A stretch of 64,000 bases of DNA from Verpa conica (GCA_033030425.1 JAUFSD010000017.1:1397501-1461500), one strand, 5' to 3'. Positions 1 to 10,714 are shown, counted from the first letter of the stretch. Notes: generated from the sequence alone by a model not told the origin. Numbers and translations: made by a program.

Positions 1-1204
1 GTACTATAACTGGCCCTACCGGTATAACTGGTCCTACTGGTCCTACTGGCGGTACTACAACAACTGGTACAACTAGCCCTCCTAGTGGTACAACTAGTCC
101 TCCCGGTACTCCTAGTGGGATCGGTACCACCTGCACTGGCACAACTGGTGCTACTACCGCCGGTACTTGTGCTGGTACTGGTACTAACGGCACCAGGTCC
201 CTCGCCCACCTACAATCACTGTCAGCACCATCCTCCCCCAAAAAAGCTGAAAGAAATAGAAAACTATACAAATCAGCATCCCACAGCCACTTGAAGCATC
301 CCACCCACTCAAAACACGCAAACGCAAATATCCACGGCGCAACAACCTGGTAATGCATCCAACTCCACGCAGAACCAGCAACCCATCGAGCTATATGATC
401 TACAAAAAAACCATCCGCAGGCAGTGGCCAGTATAGAAATAGATAGAGCGCGACCATATGAGTAGCCACAAAAGCGCCGAAAATGTGTCCGCTGACAAAC
501 CTATAAAAGTGAATGTAGTTTGCGTAGGCTGAAACTGGCATAGAGGCCTTTACAAGAGTATTTAGGAGTATACTGTGGTATCTGTATGTTACTGGCATGC
601 TGCTCCAATAGACGAAGGCCATGATGGCCCAGGCGTAGAATCTCCCGGTGAAAAATGGGAAGACTCGGTGTAGGATTCGTACGGTACGGAGTAAAGTACG
701 GTTATTAGTCATATACCTGTTGACAGGCGGTGCCTGCGTAATAATATAAATGTAGAAAAGTGCAAGGATTTTGTAATGCTTCCCGAGAGCCCAGTTAATC
801 ATCGGTAATATACCATAAGCCCTTACCTTGAGCTGCAAGTAAGATTCTATGGCCCATAATAATCCTACCCAGACCACAAATAGTCCCGATGTTGGAAATA
901 TCGAGTTTGTAATGGCATCCACAAACCCCCGAAACCAAGCGAATCCACCGAGTGTGGGTAAACAGATATTAACGATTGCAATAAAAGCTATCGATACCCA
1001 TCTCTTGATTTCCACTACCTGTGGTTGCTGAGATTCCATAAAACTCCCAATAAAAGTAGGAAGAAGGGAGCCGCCGGTAGCACTATCATAGCTGTCTCCA
1101 AACCTCTCTAAATATTCTATAGCTCTTGTGTAGCAGATACTTACTCTTCTCCTGACCTCAGTAATAAGCTGGCCGACGCCATCGATAGCAATATTAGTCG
1201 CCAT
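1..1204 (-). CDS. multi-pass membrane protein with Val/Pro/Gly-rich tail, 3' end outside window
   Basis: Reading the minus strand from an ATG at 1204 gives 401 codons with no stop and no need for an intron, running off the left edge. The N-terminal 65 residues look soluble. About six hydrophobic segments follow, near residues 67-90, 98-122, 130-152, 187-205, 240-265 and 277-295. The last 100 visible residues are a low-complexity tail of V, P, G, A and L. On the plus strand the same DNA reads as a collagen-like Gly-Pro-Thr repeat, which I take to be the shadow because the antisense frame is three times longer and has clear membrane helices. I do not recognise the family. It resembles the next gene only in being a membrane protein. 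No function is assigned. Confidence 0.7.
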   Translation of the reverse strand, partial: MATNIAIDGVGQLITEVRRRVSICYTRAIEYLERFGDSYDSATGGSLLPTFIGSFMESQQPQVVEIKRWVSIAFIAIVNICLPTLGGFAWFRGFVDAITNSIFPTSGLFVVWVGLLWAIESYLQLKVRAYGILPMINWALGKHYKILALFYIYIITQAPPVNRYMTNNRTLLRTVRILHRVFPFFTGRFYAWAIMAFVYWSSMPVTYRYHSILLNTLVKASMPVSAYANYIHFYRFVSGHIFGAFVATHMVALYLFLYWPLPADGFFVDHIARWVAGSAWSWMHYQVVAPWIFAFACFEWVGCFKWLWDADLYSFLFLSAFLGEDGADSDCRWARDLVPLVPVPAQVPAVVAPVVPVQVVPIPLGVPGGLVVPLGGLVVPVVVVPPVGPVGPVIPVGPVIV

Positions 1205-1620
1205 AATTCTTTTTCCAGATCTTACCGAATTTTCTAGCTATTTAAACCACATTAGCTGTATGAAAGCAATTCCGCTGGTAAATTCAGATAAAGGTATTCC
1301 GTGGACGGGAGGGAGCAGGGAACAACGGTCTTCTCTAATATAACTTGAGGGATAATGGGAGTGTTCCATTGTTAACCACTTGCTATCCAAAGGTTATAAT
1401 GCCCTTCCTGAGCATACATACGCCATATCCTTCGAGCCCCCCCTCCCCAGACCCAAAATGGCATTGTGCTCATCAAAGGAGCCTTGGGGAGAGTTTTTCC
1501 CTACAAGTATAGTCGTCTTTGTTCAGTGACTATAAACAAAGGAAAACAAAAAAAACTCGCAAAGACACCGTACCAACCGACAATTTAGACTTTGACACTA
1601 GACCCAATTGAGCCAGGACT
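1205..1620. other. intergenic
   Basis: Upstream region of the left-edge gene and downstream region of the next minus-strand gene. I see no ORF, repeat or RNA gene that I can support here. Confidence 0.5.
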
Positions 1621-3013
1621 TTACTCCTTCCTCACACAACAAGAGGAGTATCTCTCAACCTCCCATGCGACAATCCCAGTCACCACAGGCCAAACATTCT
1701 CAACCCAGTGCCACCATCCTGAATCTCCTTCTTCAAGTTCTCCTATGTTCTCTTCCCCCCTCTCACCACTGTGGGCGCGTTTCAACGCACAGATCCTGCG
1801 AAAGCCAAACACCGTTAGCCATGTAAACCTATTAGGCATCCAAGACCATATCTGAGTGCATCCCGGGCAAACAAAGAAAAGGAACCTGCTCACCGGTAAT
1901 TCCGACAATCAAAGCTCATCTCCCCACGAATATCCTCCGTCGTGAGACGTGTAAGATCCCCGAGAGACACTCTGGGCGGAAGACAAACATGATCAGTAAA
2001 CCGCCATTCCTGTCCTCCTTGCGCGTGCGAAATCCCTAGTCCTGAGAAGGTGAGGTTCCGTGGTGCCGCACTGAAGGTACCGCGTCTATGGAAGCTCGTG
2101 GTGTTTGAGTAAGTTGCATCGTAGCTAAGGATGGTTAGCCAAAAAGCGCAATTGTGGCTAATTTCAGCCACACGAGGTCAATGGGGGTAACAAACGTGGA
2201 CGTGCGCAAATCATAAGACACTCCTCCAATAGGTCCAGGAGCGGTCGTATTTCTTCCCCGAAGCCTATTCATAAAATCTGAACTTGTAGAATTGAAATAC
2301 TTCCCCGTTGAATTCGCCCTCCGGAATCCACCCTTGAGCTGATCATTCATAACAAGCTCCAAATTGAGCATGCCCCATTCAGGAATATTCGCAAACTTTG
2401 CCCTCTCGGCAGAGCCACTTCGGTACTGGTTGAATCCTAGCGACATACGGTAATGCCGGACAAGGTCCATAGTGTACTTATACTGCCCATCTTTAAAAAA
2501 GCGAATCCGTGAAGATGGACCTAGCATTGATGAATTTGTCCCATCGTAACCAAAATCCGGCAAGACCTCAACCTCAGCCATGAGCGAGTACCCATCGCAA
2601 GCCTCCGCATACGCCTTCTTCGCAAACATACCACGGAAGGCCAGCGATGAAACTATCCCATAGCTACCGACAAAAAGAAACACAAGCACAATAACGGGAA
2701 TATAAAGACGTGCCCTTGGACACCAATAAAAAGTGAGGTTGCGCTTAAAATCATCGTATCGGGTTTTCTTCGACTGGTATATATGATGGATGACGATTAT
2801 GTTACCGAGACCGATTGCTACTGCTACACCGCAGAGGACCATTGTGAGAATTGTAAAGTTCGAAGCACCGTGAGAACGAAAGGCGTATGAGATTGGGCCG
2901 CTGGTGGGGTGAACATAGGCGTTGTTCATGAGAATCATCCATATTATAAAGATGACGTTCAAGAGCGGAAGTGAGAACTTGAGGACAGTCAATAGGATAG
3001 AGTATTTGTTCAT
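1621..3013 (-). CDS. membrane protein with N-glycosylated ectodomain; reading frame broken once
   Basis: An ATG at 3013 opens a protein with three hydrophobic segments near its start (about residues 5-27, 50-75 and 98-120), followed by a polar domain with several N-x-S/T sequons, so an outward-facing domain is likely. The frame closes at 2135. A second frame, open from about 2178, continues with similar sequon-rich sequence to 1890. The change of frame must fall between 2128 and 2178, where there is no room for an intron: either one base is missing from a T5 run near 2136, or a GT dinucleotide is duplicated near 2171. A possible final intron, 1796-1893 (GTGAGC donor, pyrimidine-rich CGCAG acceptor), would add a tail ending at 1621. 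Coding potential also exists at 3170-3343 with a GTGAG donor at 3169, so a 5' exon is possible. Family not recognised. It could be a pseudogene or a sequencing error. Confidence 0.5.
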
Positions 3014-3343
3014 ATTGAAGACGGTATGCTGCAATTGACGGTAGCGACAGTAATTATAGAGTAGCGAAGTGTATTGGCTCCTATACTCCTAGCAACAAAT
3101 TTACAGAAAAGACTGTGGTTCGTGAGTATCAAAAAAGGGTAAAACATTCCATTGACGGAAACAACTCACCAGTATATTGCTCTTCCCACGACAGCAATCC
3201 AGAAATATCCCGACAACAACGATAAAGACTGTAACGCTGGAAGAGCGGAAATAAAATATCCAACTGAAGAATGGGAATAAAGGAGAAGATCGAATCAAGG
3301 AGACCCCAAGCCCTGATAGGGAGATTAACGAGGCGTTGCGCAC

Positions 3344-4156
3344 GTGCTGTCATTCAAGATTGGGCCAGCGGCTCCGGAGTTCCTGCGCCCACGGTGGAAC
3401 CAATATCGTATTCTGGAACAGAGGGGTCCGAGAGGCGGGGGTGAGTGAGGGGTGACAGGGAAAGAAACTAAACAATATCAATTGAAGTTCTCAGAAGAAC
3501 AATCAAGAATTGAGAAGATTCTTGTAGGCAGCGACAGTGGTGGTGAGTGGTCTGAAGGGGGTGAGGTTGAGAATGGTGGGGTACCGCATCATGCACTGTC
3601 ACTCGCGACAGTCCGGCTCCTTGCATACTGCATGTGGAAAGTGATGAATACGATCACGATATTTAATCAATTTCTGGCTTGATCTTGCGGGCACTCCAAG
3701 AAATCACAATTGCTTATCGTGCATAGTGGGATTGTATCCATGGCGTACAAAAGGCTGATTGGCTGGGTGAAAGAAAGAAAAGAAAAGAAAGCCGCGGGAC
3801 CACTAAAATCGTGATCATGATGATGTGCTGTCAATGTCATAACAAGAGCAGCACTCTATCCACGGGTTTATATCCATCCGACCTTCCTCAGTTTTGGCTG
3901 AGGTGCATTGAGGAAACGTGGTAACTTGGCGATCGCTTTGAATGTATGTGGTCATGGGGAATTGTAAATGCACTGCAGCAACGGAACATCCCCCTGGCGG
4001 TCAGGAGAGTTCTGTATTATATCATCTGCCGGCCTTTAGCTGTTATGCAGCAGCCCTTCGCCGTCCGGGAGTCCATACTGCATATGCAGCCATCCACTCC
4101 TTGCTTAATAAATATATACTTATAGGAAAGTACAAGTAGTTGGTATTTGAACAAAG
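3344..4156. other. intergenic
   Basis: Between a membrane-protein gene and the DNA transposon. Short ORFs occur but none has recognisable content. Confidence 0.4.
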
Positions 4157-4158
4157 TA

Positions 4159-4203
4159 CCGTATTAACTGGTGAGACCCGTGTTGGCGCTAGGAGGTTAG
4201 AAT
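4159..4203 (+). repeat. left terminal inverted repeat of the pogo-type element
   Basis: Starts CCGTATTAACTGGTGAG and pairs with the inverse complement of 6594-6638, with about seven mismatches in 45 bp. A TA dinucleotide lies immediately outside. Confidence 0.88.
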
Positions 4204-4271
4204 AAAGTGTGGCAACGCCACCCACTAGCTGCATATCAAAAAAATCAGTGGCAAAAATATATTGTATTTTT

Positions 4272-5990
4272 TTACTCCTTATCTACAAATTCTGCAACTT
4301 CATCTTCTTCCGCCTCCTCCATTTCATCCTGCAAATCTAGTTCTAATAACTCTCCTCTTTCCGGTAAAGCCTTATCAGATAATCTCCAATCCCCAATTTC
4401 CAAGTATTCTGATTTAATACCTTTAACAGCCAGCTCATTATCACATGACCCATTTATAGGTAATGAGAGTCCTACTTTTCTAAATGTAGTTTCTATAAGT
4501 ACTTTTTTTTCCTGGCAGAATTTCTCCCAGGCTTCACCTACAGACCATGTGATAAGAATTCGTCTTTCAGCTATAGCATTGGTATCCAATTTTGAGATTT
4601 CACGTAAATCTTTACCCTTTTCTACCAGATAATTATCAAGCTTCTCATCAAGAATATCACGTAACAAATTCTTGAAAGGCTTATTCACAGATACATCTAA
4701 TGGCTGTACTAAGCCCGTACAGCCAGCTGGTATCATTGAGGGTATAATATCATGAAAACGGAGAAGATTGAGTACTTCTTCTGTTTTATGAAACCGTGCA
4801 ACATCTAAAGCAAGGAGACGAGGACCTGATGGAAGTGCTGGGACGAGCATATTGTTAATCCATGAGCATAGAACTCTAGAATTAGAATAGCCTTCTTTAT
4901 TCCACTGAACTACCACTCGTGGATCATATTTTGCAGTTTCCTTTTCTCTTTGCTCTTGTAAATGTCGTGATCTCTTGCCCCGATACTCCTCAGCTCCTTT
5001 GAATAGCAGTAACGGTTTGATTTTATCTTCACCACTAGCAAATGCTGCAAGAACTAAAGTAGCTTGTCTTTTATCCCATCCGCTTCTAGAGGTTTTAACT
5101 TGTACTGATTGGCTTCCTTTATCGGCATAAGTTTGGCCATCAAGATACTCAAAAGGTATTGGTGTTTCGTCCATATTGCAAATCCCCCCCAGCTCAAATC
5201 TACCAACTGCTTGTTCTCTTTCTCCATCACGAAGCTGTGAAACCCGTCGATTAAACTGCCACCACTTAACAAGAACGTTAAGATAGTCTTCGGGAATCTT
5301 TTGTGCTGTATTGGTTGTAAACCGTAAAGTTATCCGGTGGCGCGCAAGGAAACCAAAGAACCATCCATTTGAAAATTTGAACTCGTCAGGATTTCTAGTT
5401 GGATAGCATTGTGTAAATGCATCATATGCAGCTCTTCGCAACAGCCCTCTTCTCACAGCCAAACAAGAATCTCTTCTTTTTCTATACACGTTGTATACTG
5501 CTATCTCTAACTCTGGCCAACGGCAATGATATATACCATCTCGATTGGTACGGGTACCTTTAATGCTGGTAATGATTGATGTTTCTCGTAGCTTCCAGTC
5601 CCGTAATGTTTGCATAGGAACTTTATAGCGTTCATGTACATCTTTGCAATGTGGTTTGCGAGTTGCACCAGATGGAGAGTCCTTCCGTAATATGGTTCCA
5701 TGTGCCCACCACTTCAGGCATTCTACCTGAAACTCTCGAGTATAGGAACGTTGAATTTGAGTAATCGGCTTTTTGAAAGTAATTGGAGATTTGGAATTTA
5801 TCGGATATGCAGAAGGGCCTGGCCTAATTGTATAGGATCTAGTACTGTGAATAGATATCGTAGAATCTAACTGAGAGATGGAACGCTTGTTGCTGGATAT
5901 CGGAACTGGTACTGGAGTACTTGAAAATAAAGCGGAAGTGTCAGAGTACTGAACCGGTACAGGAGAGTTGAGTAGTAAAGAAATATCCAT
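4272..5990 (-). CDS. pogo-type DDE transposase
   Basis: A single-exon gene of 572 residues from the ATG at 5990; a longer frame to 6059 lacks an ATG. After a disordered N-terminus of about 75 residues comes a psq-like helix-turn-helix (around FQVECLKWWAHG to TLRDWK), then a Tc5/CENP-B-like DNA-binding segment containing FSNGWFFGFLARHRI. The catalytic DDE_1 core follows, with the first aspartate in NMDETP near residue 270, the second in LALDVARFHK about 120 residues later, and the third in QPLDVSVNK. There are 35 residues between the last two, a DD35D spacing as in pogo/Fot elements. The C-terminus is acidic. It should cut and paste the surrounding element at TA sites. No frame damage is visible, so activity is possible, but this is inference. 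Confidence 0.9.
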   Translation of the reverse strand: MDISLLLNSPVPVQYSDTSALFSSTPVPVPISSNKRSISQLDSTISIHSTRSYTIRPGPSAYPINSKSPITFKKPITQIQRSYTREFQVECLKWWAHGTILRKDSPSGATRKPHCKDVHERYKVPMQTLRDWKLRETSIITSIKGTRTNRDGIYHCRWPELEIAVYNVYRKRRDSCLAVRRGLLRRAAYDAFTQCYPTRNPDEFKFSNGWFFGFLARHRITLRFTTNTAQKIPEDYLNVLVKWWQFNRRVSQLRDGEREQAVGRFELGGICNMDETPIPFEYLDGQTYADKGSQSVQVKTSRSGWDKRQATLVLAAFASGEDKIKPLLLFKGAEEYRGKRSRHLQEQREKETAKYDPRVVVQWNKEGYSNSRVLCSWINNMLVPALPSGPRLLALDVARFHKTEEVLNLLRFHDIIPSMIPAGCTGLVQPLDVSVNKPFKNLLRDILDEKLDNYLVEKGKDLREISKLDTNAIAERRILITWSVGEAWEKFCQEKKVLIETTFRKVGLSLPINGSCDNELAVKGIKSEYLEIGDWRLSDKALPERGELLELDLQDEMEEAEEDEVAEFVDKE

Positions 5991-6189
5991 GATAGTTACC
6001 ACTGTAGCGAAAAATAACAGCTGCAACACCCAACACTTATACTCTTTCACTTTAATCACTCAAGCAAAAGTAAATGACTTCAATACCCTCCTATACAGCA
6101 GAGTATAGATGTCAAAAACTCTTCCTTTGTATCAAGTGGCAAGTGTATCCCCAATACCGCTTGTAGCCCAGCAAATTATGAAACCACAA

Positions 6190-6375
6190 TAGCGAAACGA
6201 AACGGCGAAACGGCGAAACGGCGAAACGGCGAAATAGTGAAATAGTGGAACAACCTATCAAATCTAAGTCAGTTAAATCCATTTGGCCATTTAGAAAGAG
6301 TGGAAAATGAATTGAAACGGTGAAACGGCCAATCAAAACGGTGAAACAGGCAAACGAAACGGTGAAACGAAGCGG
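6190..6375 (+). repeat. GAAACGG motif array inside the transposon
   Basis: About nine copies of GAAACGG or GAAACG, first as four or five perfect tandem copies (GCGAAACGGCGAAACGG) at 6192-6230, then as scattered pairs to 6375. They lie only on the right side, inside the terminal repeat and upstream of the transposase start. Candidate transposase-binding or promoter sites. Confidence 0.75.
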
Positions 6376-6593
6376 TAGACTGGGCCAGATCTAGAATACA
6401 TTAGCAAAGACTCATACTGTTATTATTTGGAAGGATTTGGAAGGATTTGTGATAAATACTGATGGGGGTTGATGAATTTTTACTTTCTGCATGGTAAGAA
6501 GTGGGGTAAGAGGTGAGGTTGAAAATTCTCGCCATTTCCACCCTCTGAAACATTGCCACCAGCCCTCAGGCCTCGGCTACTGCGCCACTTCTT

Positions 6594-6638
6594 ATTTCAA
6601 CCTCTTGGTGGCAACACGGGTCTCGCCAGTTAATACGG
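6594..6638 (-). repeat. right terminal inverted repeat of the pogo-type element
   Basis: Inverse complement starts CCGTATTAACTGGCGAG, matching the left end. The TA copy is at 6639-6640. Confidence 0.88.
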
Positions 6639-6846
6639 TAGAATCCTGAAAATAACAAAACTCAATGATATAAGGAAAACATGAAAGCATATAAGAGATC
6701 CCGAAAAAGACAAACATTACTTGTGCTCTATAATATCATTGATAAAAGACTAGTCTATCCTTTATCTATGTGTTATTAGTAAAGATATCTAACTATACAG
6801 TATATCCAGTAACAAACCTCAAGCGACCATGCGCGCTCCAAAACCT

Positions 6847-7748
6847 TCAAGGTCTAGAGAAATCAGACATTGGAAACACCATAGTATCCATAACCACACC
6901 AGGTGGAGGAAGTGTTTCCGGTGGCGAACCCCCCAAACACATCAACAAGTCCCTCTCAAACCTAGGAACAGCCTGGAACAACTTCCCCAGCTCGCTATTC
7001 TCATTGATATATCCATCCTTCGACCCCTCCTGTCGGTAAATATCCCATCTCATCGCAAAGTCCGTCGCGAGCATCACCCGTAGCCCGTCCCTGGGCGAGC
7101 TCGTATTCTCATACGTCTTCTGTATAAGCTCTAACCGGTCCGGAAGCTCTAATCGTGTGGCGTAGGACGAGTATCTTGCGGCATGGTACCCCACGAGTAA
7201 TCTGTGGATCTGCTTAATCGCAAAGTTTTGAAGTTTGGGGACGCCATATTTCACACCAAAGAGGTAGAGCTCGGCATGCACAAAGATCTCCTGCTCCGAG
7301 GATTCAGGGAAATGGGGAATCGTATATTTATAGTCCTTGGAGTAGATGAGTTCCAAGAACAACGCTATGATGTCTGGGTGCTCGTCTGGGAGAGATAAAC
7401 CGCTGCACGGCTCTGAGTCTGGTTGAAGGTCGTATCTCCAGTAACTCGAATGCTTAGCGAGGATATCTCTGTGGACGTAGAAACTTGTTTTGTCTGGGCC
7501 AACAAAGAGCGATATCGGTAGGCTTTTAAAAGGGCTTGATACCAAGAAATTAAAAAGTTAGTATTTATTAGTCGCAGAGCACCCCAACAAACTACTTACC
7601 TCTCTTCCGAAGGGTGTGAGGAGCCATAGGTCAAACCCCCCGAATGCTGAACGATTGGGGACTGAACAGGCGTGAAGGTATTCGTCAAGGGGATATTAGT
7701 ATCATCTGTGGTACCAGCCGCTAAGTTGACTACCCGAATTCCAGCCAT
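6847..7748 (-). CDS. BTB/POZ domain protein (paralogue 1)
   Basis: Two exons, 7748-7600 and 7534-6847, give 278 residues. The 65-nt intron has a GTAAGT donor, a TACTAAC branch site and an AAG acceptor, and joins in phase 2. The BTB fold starts at PISLFVGPDKTSFYVHRDIL, the strand and helix that open a POZ domain, and continues through an LIYSKDYKY-like strand and the AELYLFGVKYGVPKLQNFA helix pair. The C-terminal extension ends with RFERDLLMCLGG. Fungal BTB proteins of this kind probably mediate dimerisation or act as cullin-3 adaptors; that role is inferred from the domain. Two paralogues follow at 9144 and 10715, and the intron sits at the homologous point in the next one. Confidence 0.88.
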
Positions 7749-9143
7749 GGCGAGCGTTGATATTGAACTGTTTACTTCAAGTCGGTGATTTATACAACCC
7801 CAAACTATCACGGATAAACATATCTATGAATAGCAATTATTCCCCTTCCCTAGCGAAACAGGTGTACCATCAATCGGAGGCCGGCCGCTGGGGCTGTGTA
7901 GATATTTCTTAACAGGCCCTCGAGGGGAGGGGAGGAGGAAGGAATGTGATTTAGGGCATGCACATACCTCCTTTGCTTGGGTAAAATTTCCCGAACATCC
8001 ATGTGCCGCAGGCTATGCTCATGCAAGTTTGATTACTAATGACGCCACACCCATAGGCTATCACTCGATTTTATTTATTTTTTCTTGCGGGAGAGGCCCG
8101 ATAGGGCTGGACTCTTGGTTCATGTCGTGCATATAGACTCTATGGAATTCCACACATTCCTTCGACAAGATCGACGGTCTCAGATGTGCAGACGTGCAGA
8201 CGTTGGTGGAACGGACTATTGTATGCAATAGCAGCCCTGTTCCAAAGAAAAACGCCAGCTTTTATTACCAGTACATGTATTTTTGGACAACGGTTTTTGT
8301 TTTTTTTTGTAGATCTTAGCGGAGGACTTTACCGGGGTTACATAGATAACCTTGCTAGAGCTTAATTCCTTCTAATTTCCCCTAGGTGTAACCCCGCGTA
8401 CCAGAAGGGGTTCGCTAGTTCACGAGAGTATGGGGTCTTTTCTTTAGGCTTGGGCCGGTTATACGGCTAACCGGCCAACTCTTGGAAGTCTATACTAGCA
8501 TTCTGTATATAAATTTCTCAGGCACTGGGGTCTATAAACATAGAAGGAAATAACCAAAGGTGGGGAGTTGGGTCCACTCTCTCTATACGGCTAACTAGAC
8601 TACGAGATCTACAACCCCCCCCCCAATACTATAAGAGCTGTTAATACCCTCCCTTGATAACTATAGATGAGATACGGCCCTAGGGTATCCCCTGCATTGA
8701 GAACTCAAGGCAGGGTTTGTTAGGCTGTAATAGCCGGGGAACCCCAATCACGTGGGAATAAAGAATATTTAGGTTAAGGTTAATACAGCTATTAGGCTAC
8801 TTGGTTGTGCTTGATGTGGAGGGTGTAGACGTATGCCAACAAAGGGTTTACGGTGGAGCAGTGAACAAAGAAATCGGATCGGTAGTTTCTAGTTCTATTG
8901 TGGGCTTGGATTTGGAATGCTTCTTGGGGGTATATCGGGTATCATAGATGGTCACTCGGCTCGTTATCATGCTCGGCCCCCTGCAACGTGCAAACACCCC
9001 ACCGCTAATTGTAAACAAAACAAAACATCTATGGAAATTAGGTGTTGCCTATTACTTACCCCCGGTGTCAATATACTATAGAATAAACATAATAGTTCAT
9101 GAGGGGGAGATTCATACCGCTAGCAACTATACTTCACAACTCT
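7749..9143. other. intergenic, with one perfect hairpin
   Basis: No supported gene. A perfect 9-bp inverted repeat, GGCCGGTTA/TAACCGGCC with a 6-nt loop, lies at 8453-8476. A GGGGTTACA / TGTAACCCC pair lies about 50 bp apart at 8335-8395. Confidence 0.45.
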
Positions 9144-9957
9144 TCACTTTAATTCCTTCCGCTTCGTTCCCGCAACAGCTGCAACATCCCGAGGCACGCG
9201 TCTCGGACGGCCATACTTCGACCCACTCCCCAAACACAACAACAGATCCTCCATAAACCTCGGAAACTCCTGCATGAACCCCGCCAACTTCGACCCCGCA
9301 TCAATCTCACCCTCTACCATATTCGCATTCCGAAACTCCGTCCAACCAACCGCAAAATACGACACCAGCAACTTGCGCAACACATCCTGCTGGGACGCCG
9401 TGTTCCTATACACATAACGCATCAACAACAGCAGTATCTCAGACACAACCACAACAACACTCTTACTCGACATATCTATCCTGCTCAGAAGCTCGTACGC
9501 TAACCCTGCAGCGTAGTCTTGCATATCGGGAATGCCGTATTTATCACCTACACAGTAGATGCGCGTGTGCATCTGTATCTGAACCCATAGCTCGCACGAC
9601 GGGTCTGTGGAGACGACGTATTTCTGTGTGTATAGGAACTCGACGAGGCGGAGGATCTCGGCGGGGTCGTCTTCTTTGAGCATTGCGATCCCTCCGTTAC
9701 CGCCTTGCTTTGCGCGCCCGAAGTTCGCTTCGAAGAAGGTGGATTTCTGGCATATGATGTCTCTGTGTACGTCGAACGGCACCCTGTCTGCGCCGACGTA
9801 CAGGGTTATGATGGGACTTGCGAATGGACTGTATGTGTCAGTATATACATATATAAACGTTGTGGAGTTTTCCGGGGGGGGCTTGCCGTACCTACCTATC
9901 GTAGGCAAAGCGGCGACTGACTTCTTTTGTAGTCTCAGGGGGTGGTGTATTTGACAT
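9144..9957 (-). CDS. BTB/POZ domain protein (paralogue 2)
   Basis: Exons 9957-9896 and 9828-9144 encode 248 residues; the 67-nt intron (GTAGGT ... ACAG) is phase 2. Exon 1 codes for a short polar leader starting MSNTPPPETTKE. The BTB domain opens with PIITLYVGADRVPFDVHRDI and includes the RIYCVGDKYGIPDMQDYA helices. The C-terminus contains RFMEDLLLCLG, the same closing motif as paralogue 1, followed by a basic tail. The intron falls in the codon just before PF in both genes (SPFKSLP and SPFASP), strong evidence for descent by duplication. Role as protein-interaction adaptor is inferred. Confidence 0.88.
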
Positions 9958-10714
9958 GGTTTTCTTGGGTTTTCTCCCCTCTCCCAGGGGTTTCTGGAGA
10001 GTAGCGTTTTGGAGAGTGGGTAGAAATGATACTTTCGGCAGGAGTGCGCGGCGATAGATCATAGGGGGTGGAAAGATGGCTACTAGCGTGGTGTCATGTG
10101 GTTTGTGGATCTCGCGTGTCTTGGCGAGGCTCTGGTCACGTTATTTGGCACGGCGCGGTGAAGGAGTTGAGTAATATAAATTCACTATGGTTTTATCTCA
10201 CCTGTGGTTTCTAGTGTCTATGGAATGTGTTTGTGAGATTGATAGGGTTAGGGTCCATATCCTTGCTTTCCTACTATTCTTCTAGGCAAAGATATACTCT
10301 GCCGTGCTATAGCTGGTTCTTTACGTTAGTCGTTGACTAATAGTCTGATAGTAGATTAAATAAGTAGATTCCTAGTATTATAACGTATAACCCAATATTG
10401 AATGGATTGCATTACCTCGTTCTATAATAACAAAACACGAAGGTTGGATAAAGGTTCAGTCCCTCTAAAATTCTATTGTCTCTAAGTTTCGACTTCGAGA
10501 GCCGACAGGAACCATCCTGTGAATGAATGAATTAGTCATAGGTACATGGAGCCCTGCTAGAACCATCCTGTAGGAGAGAATATATTCTCTGGTCAAAAGG
10601 CCGCATCCTCACACCTCCTACAAAGACATCCTCTCCTAGATTTTACAACAAATATCACAGCTCTTCTCCCATTAGCTAACTAGAACCCGCAATCCCCCTA
10701 CACAAGTACTCACA
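9958..10714. other. intergenic, promoter side of two divergent BTB genes
   Basis: Divergent promoters of paralogues 2 and 3. It contains a 39-bp retroposon scar listed separately. No other supported feature. Confidence 0.5.
10521..10559 (-). mobile_element. 5'-truncated retroposon end, copy 1, with 12-bp target duplication
   Basis: A 39-bp insert is bounded by GAACCATCCTGT at 10509-10520 and again at 10560-10571. Read on the minus strand it contains GGGCTCCATGTAC and ends in an ATTCATTC tail. The same core occurs at 45771-45806 and 54790-54828, each time followed by a short simple-sequence tail and bounded by direct repeats. That is the signature of target-primed insertion of a severely truncated non-LTR element. 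Confidence 0.75.

Larger units (their letters stand above)
4159..6638 (-). mobile_element. complete pogo-type (Tc1/mariner superfamily) DNA transposon
   Basis: The left end (from 4159) and the inverted right end (to 6638) both begin CCGTATTAACTGG and then match with few differences for about 45 bp, including GAGACCCGTGTTG; weaker similarity extends to roughly 60 bp. The terminal repeats are bordered by TA at 4157-4158 and 6639-6640, the target duplication expected for this superfamily. The 2,480-bp interior holds one uninterrupted transposase gene on the minus strand and a cluster of GAAACGG motifs near the right end. Well-preserved ends and an open ORF suggest a recent insertion. Confidence 0.9.

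Noticed and set aside
3..353. Plus-strand frame with Gly-Pro-Thr repeats resembling a collagen-like protein
   Set aside because: It closes after 117 codons, and the minus strand has a 401-codon membrane protein over the same DNA.
4207..4632. 141-codon plus-strand serine-rich frame
   Set aside because: Antisense of the acidic C-terminus of the transposase.
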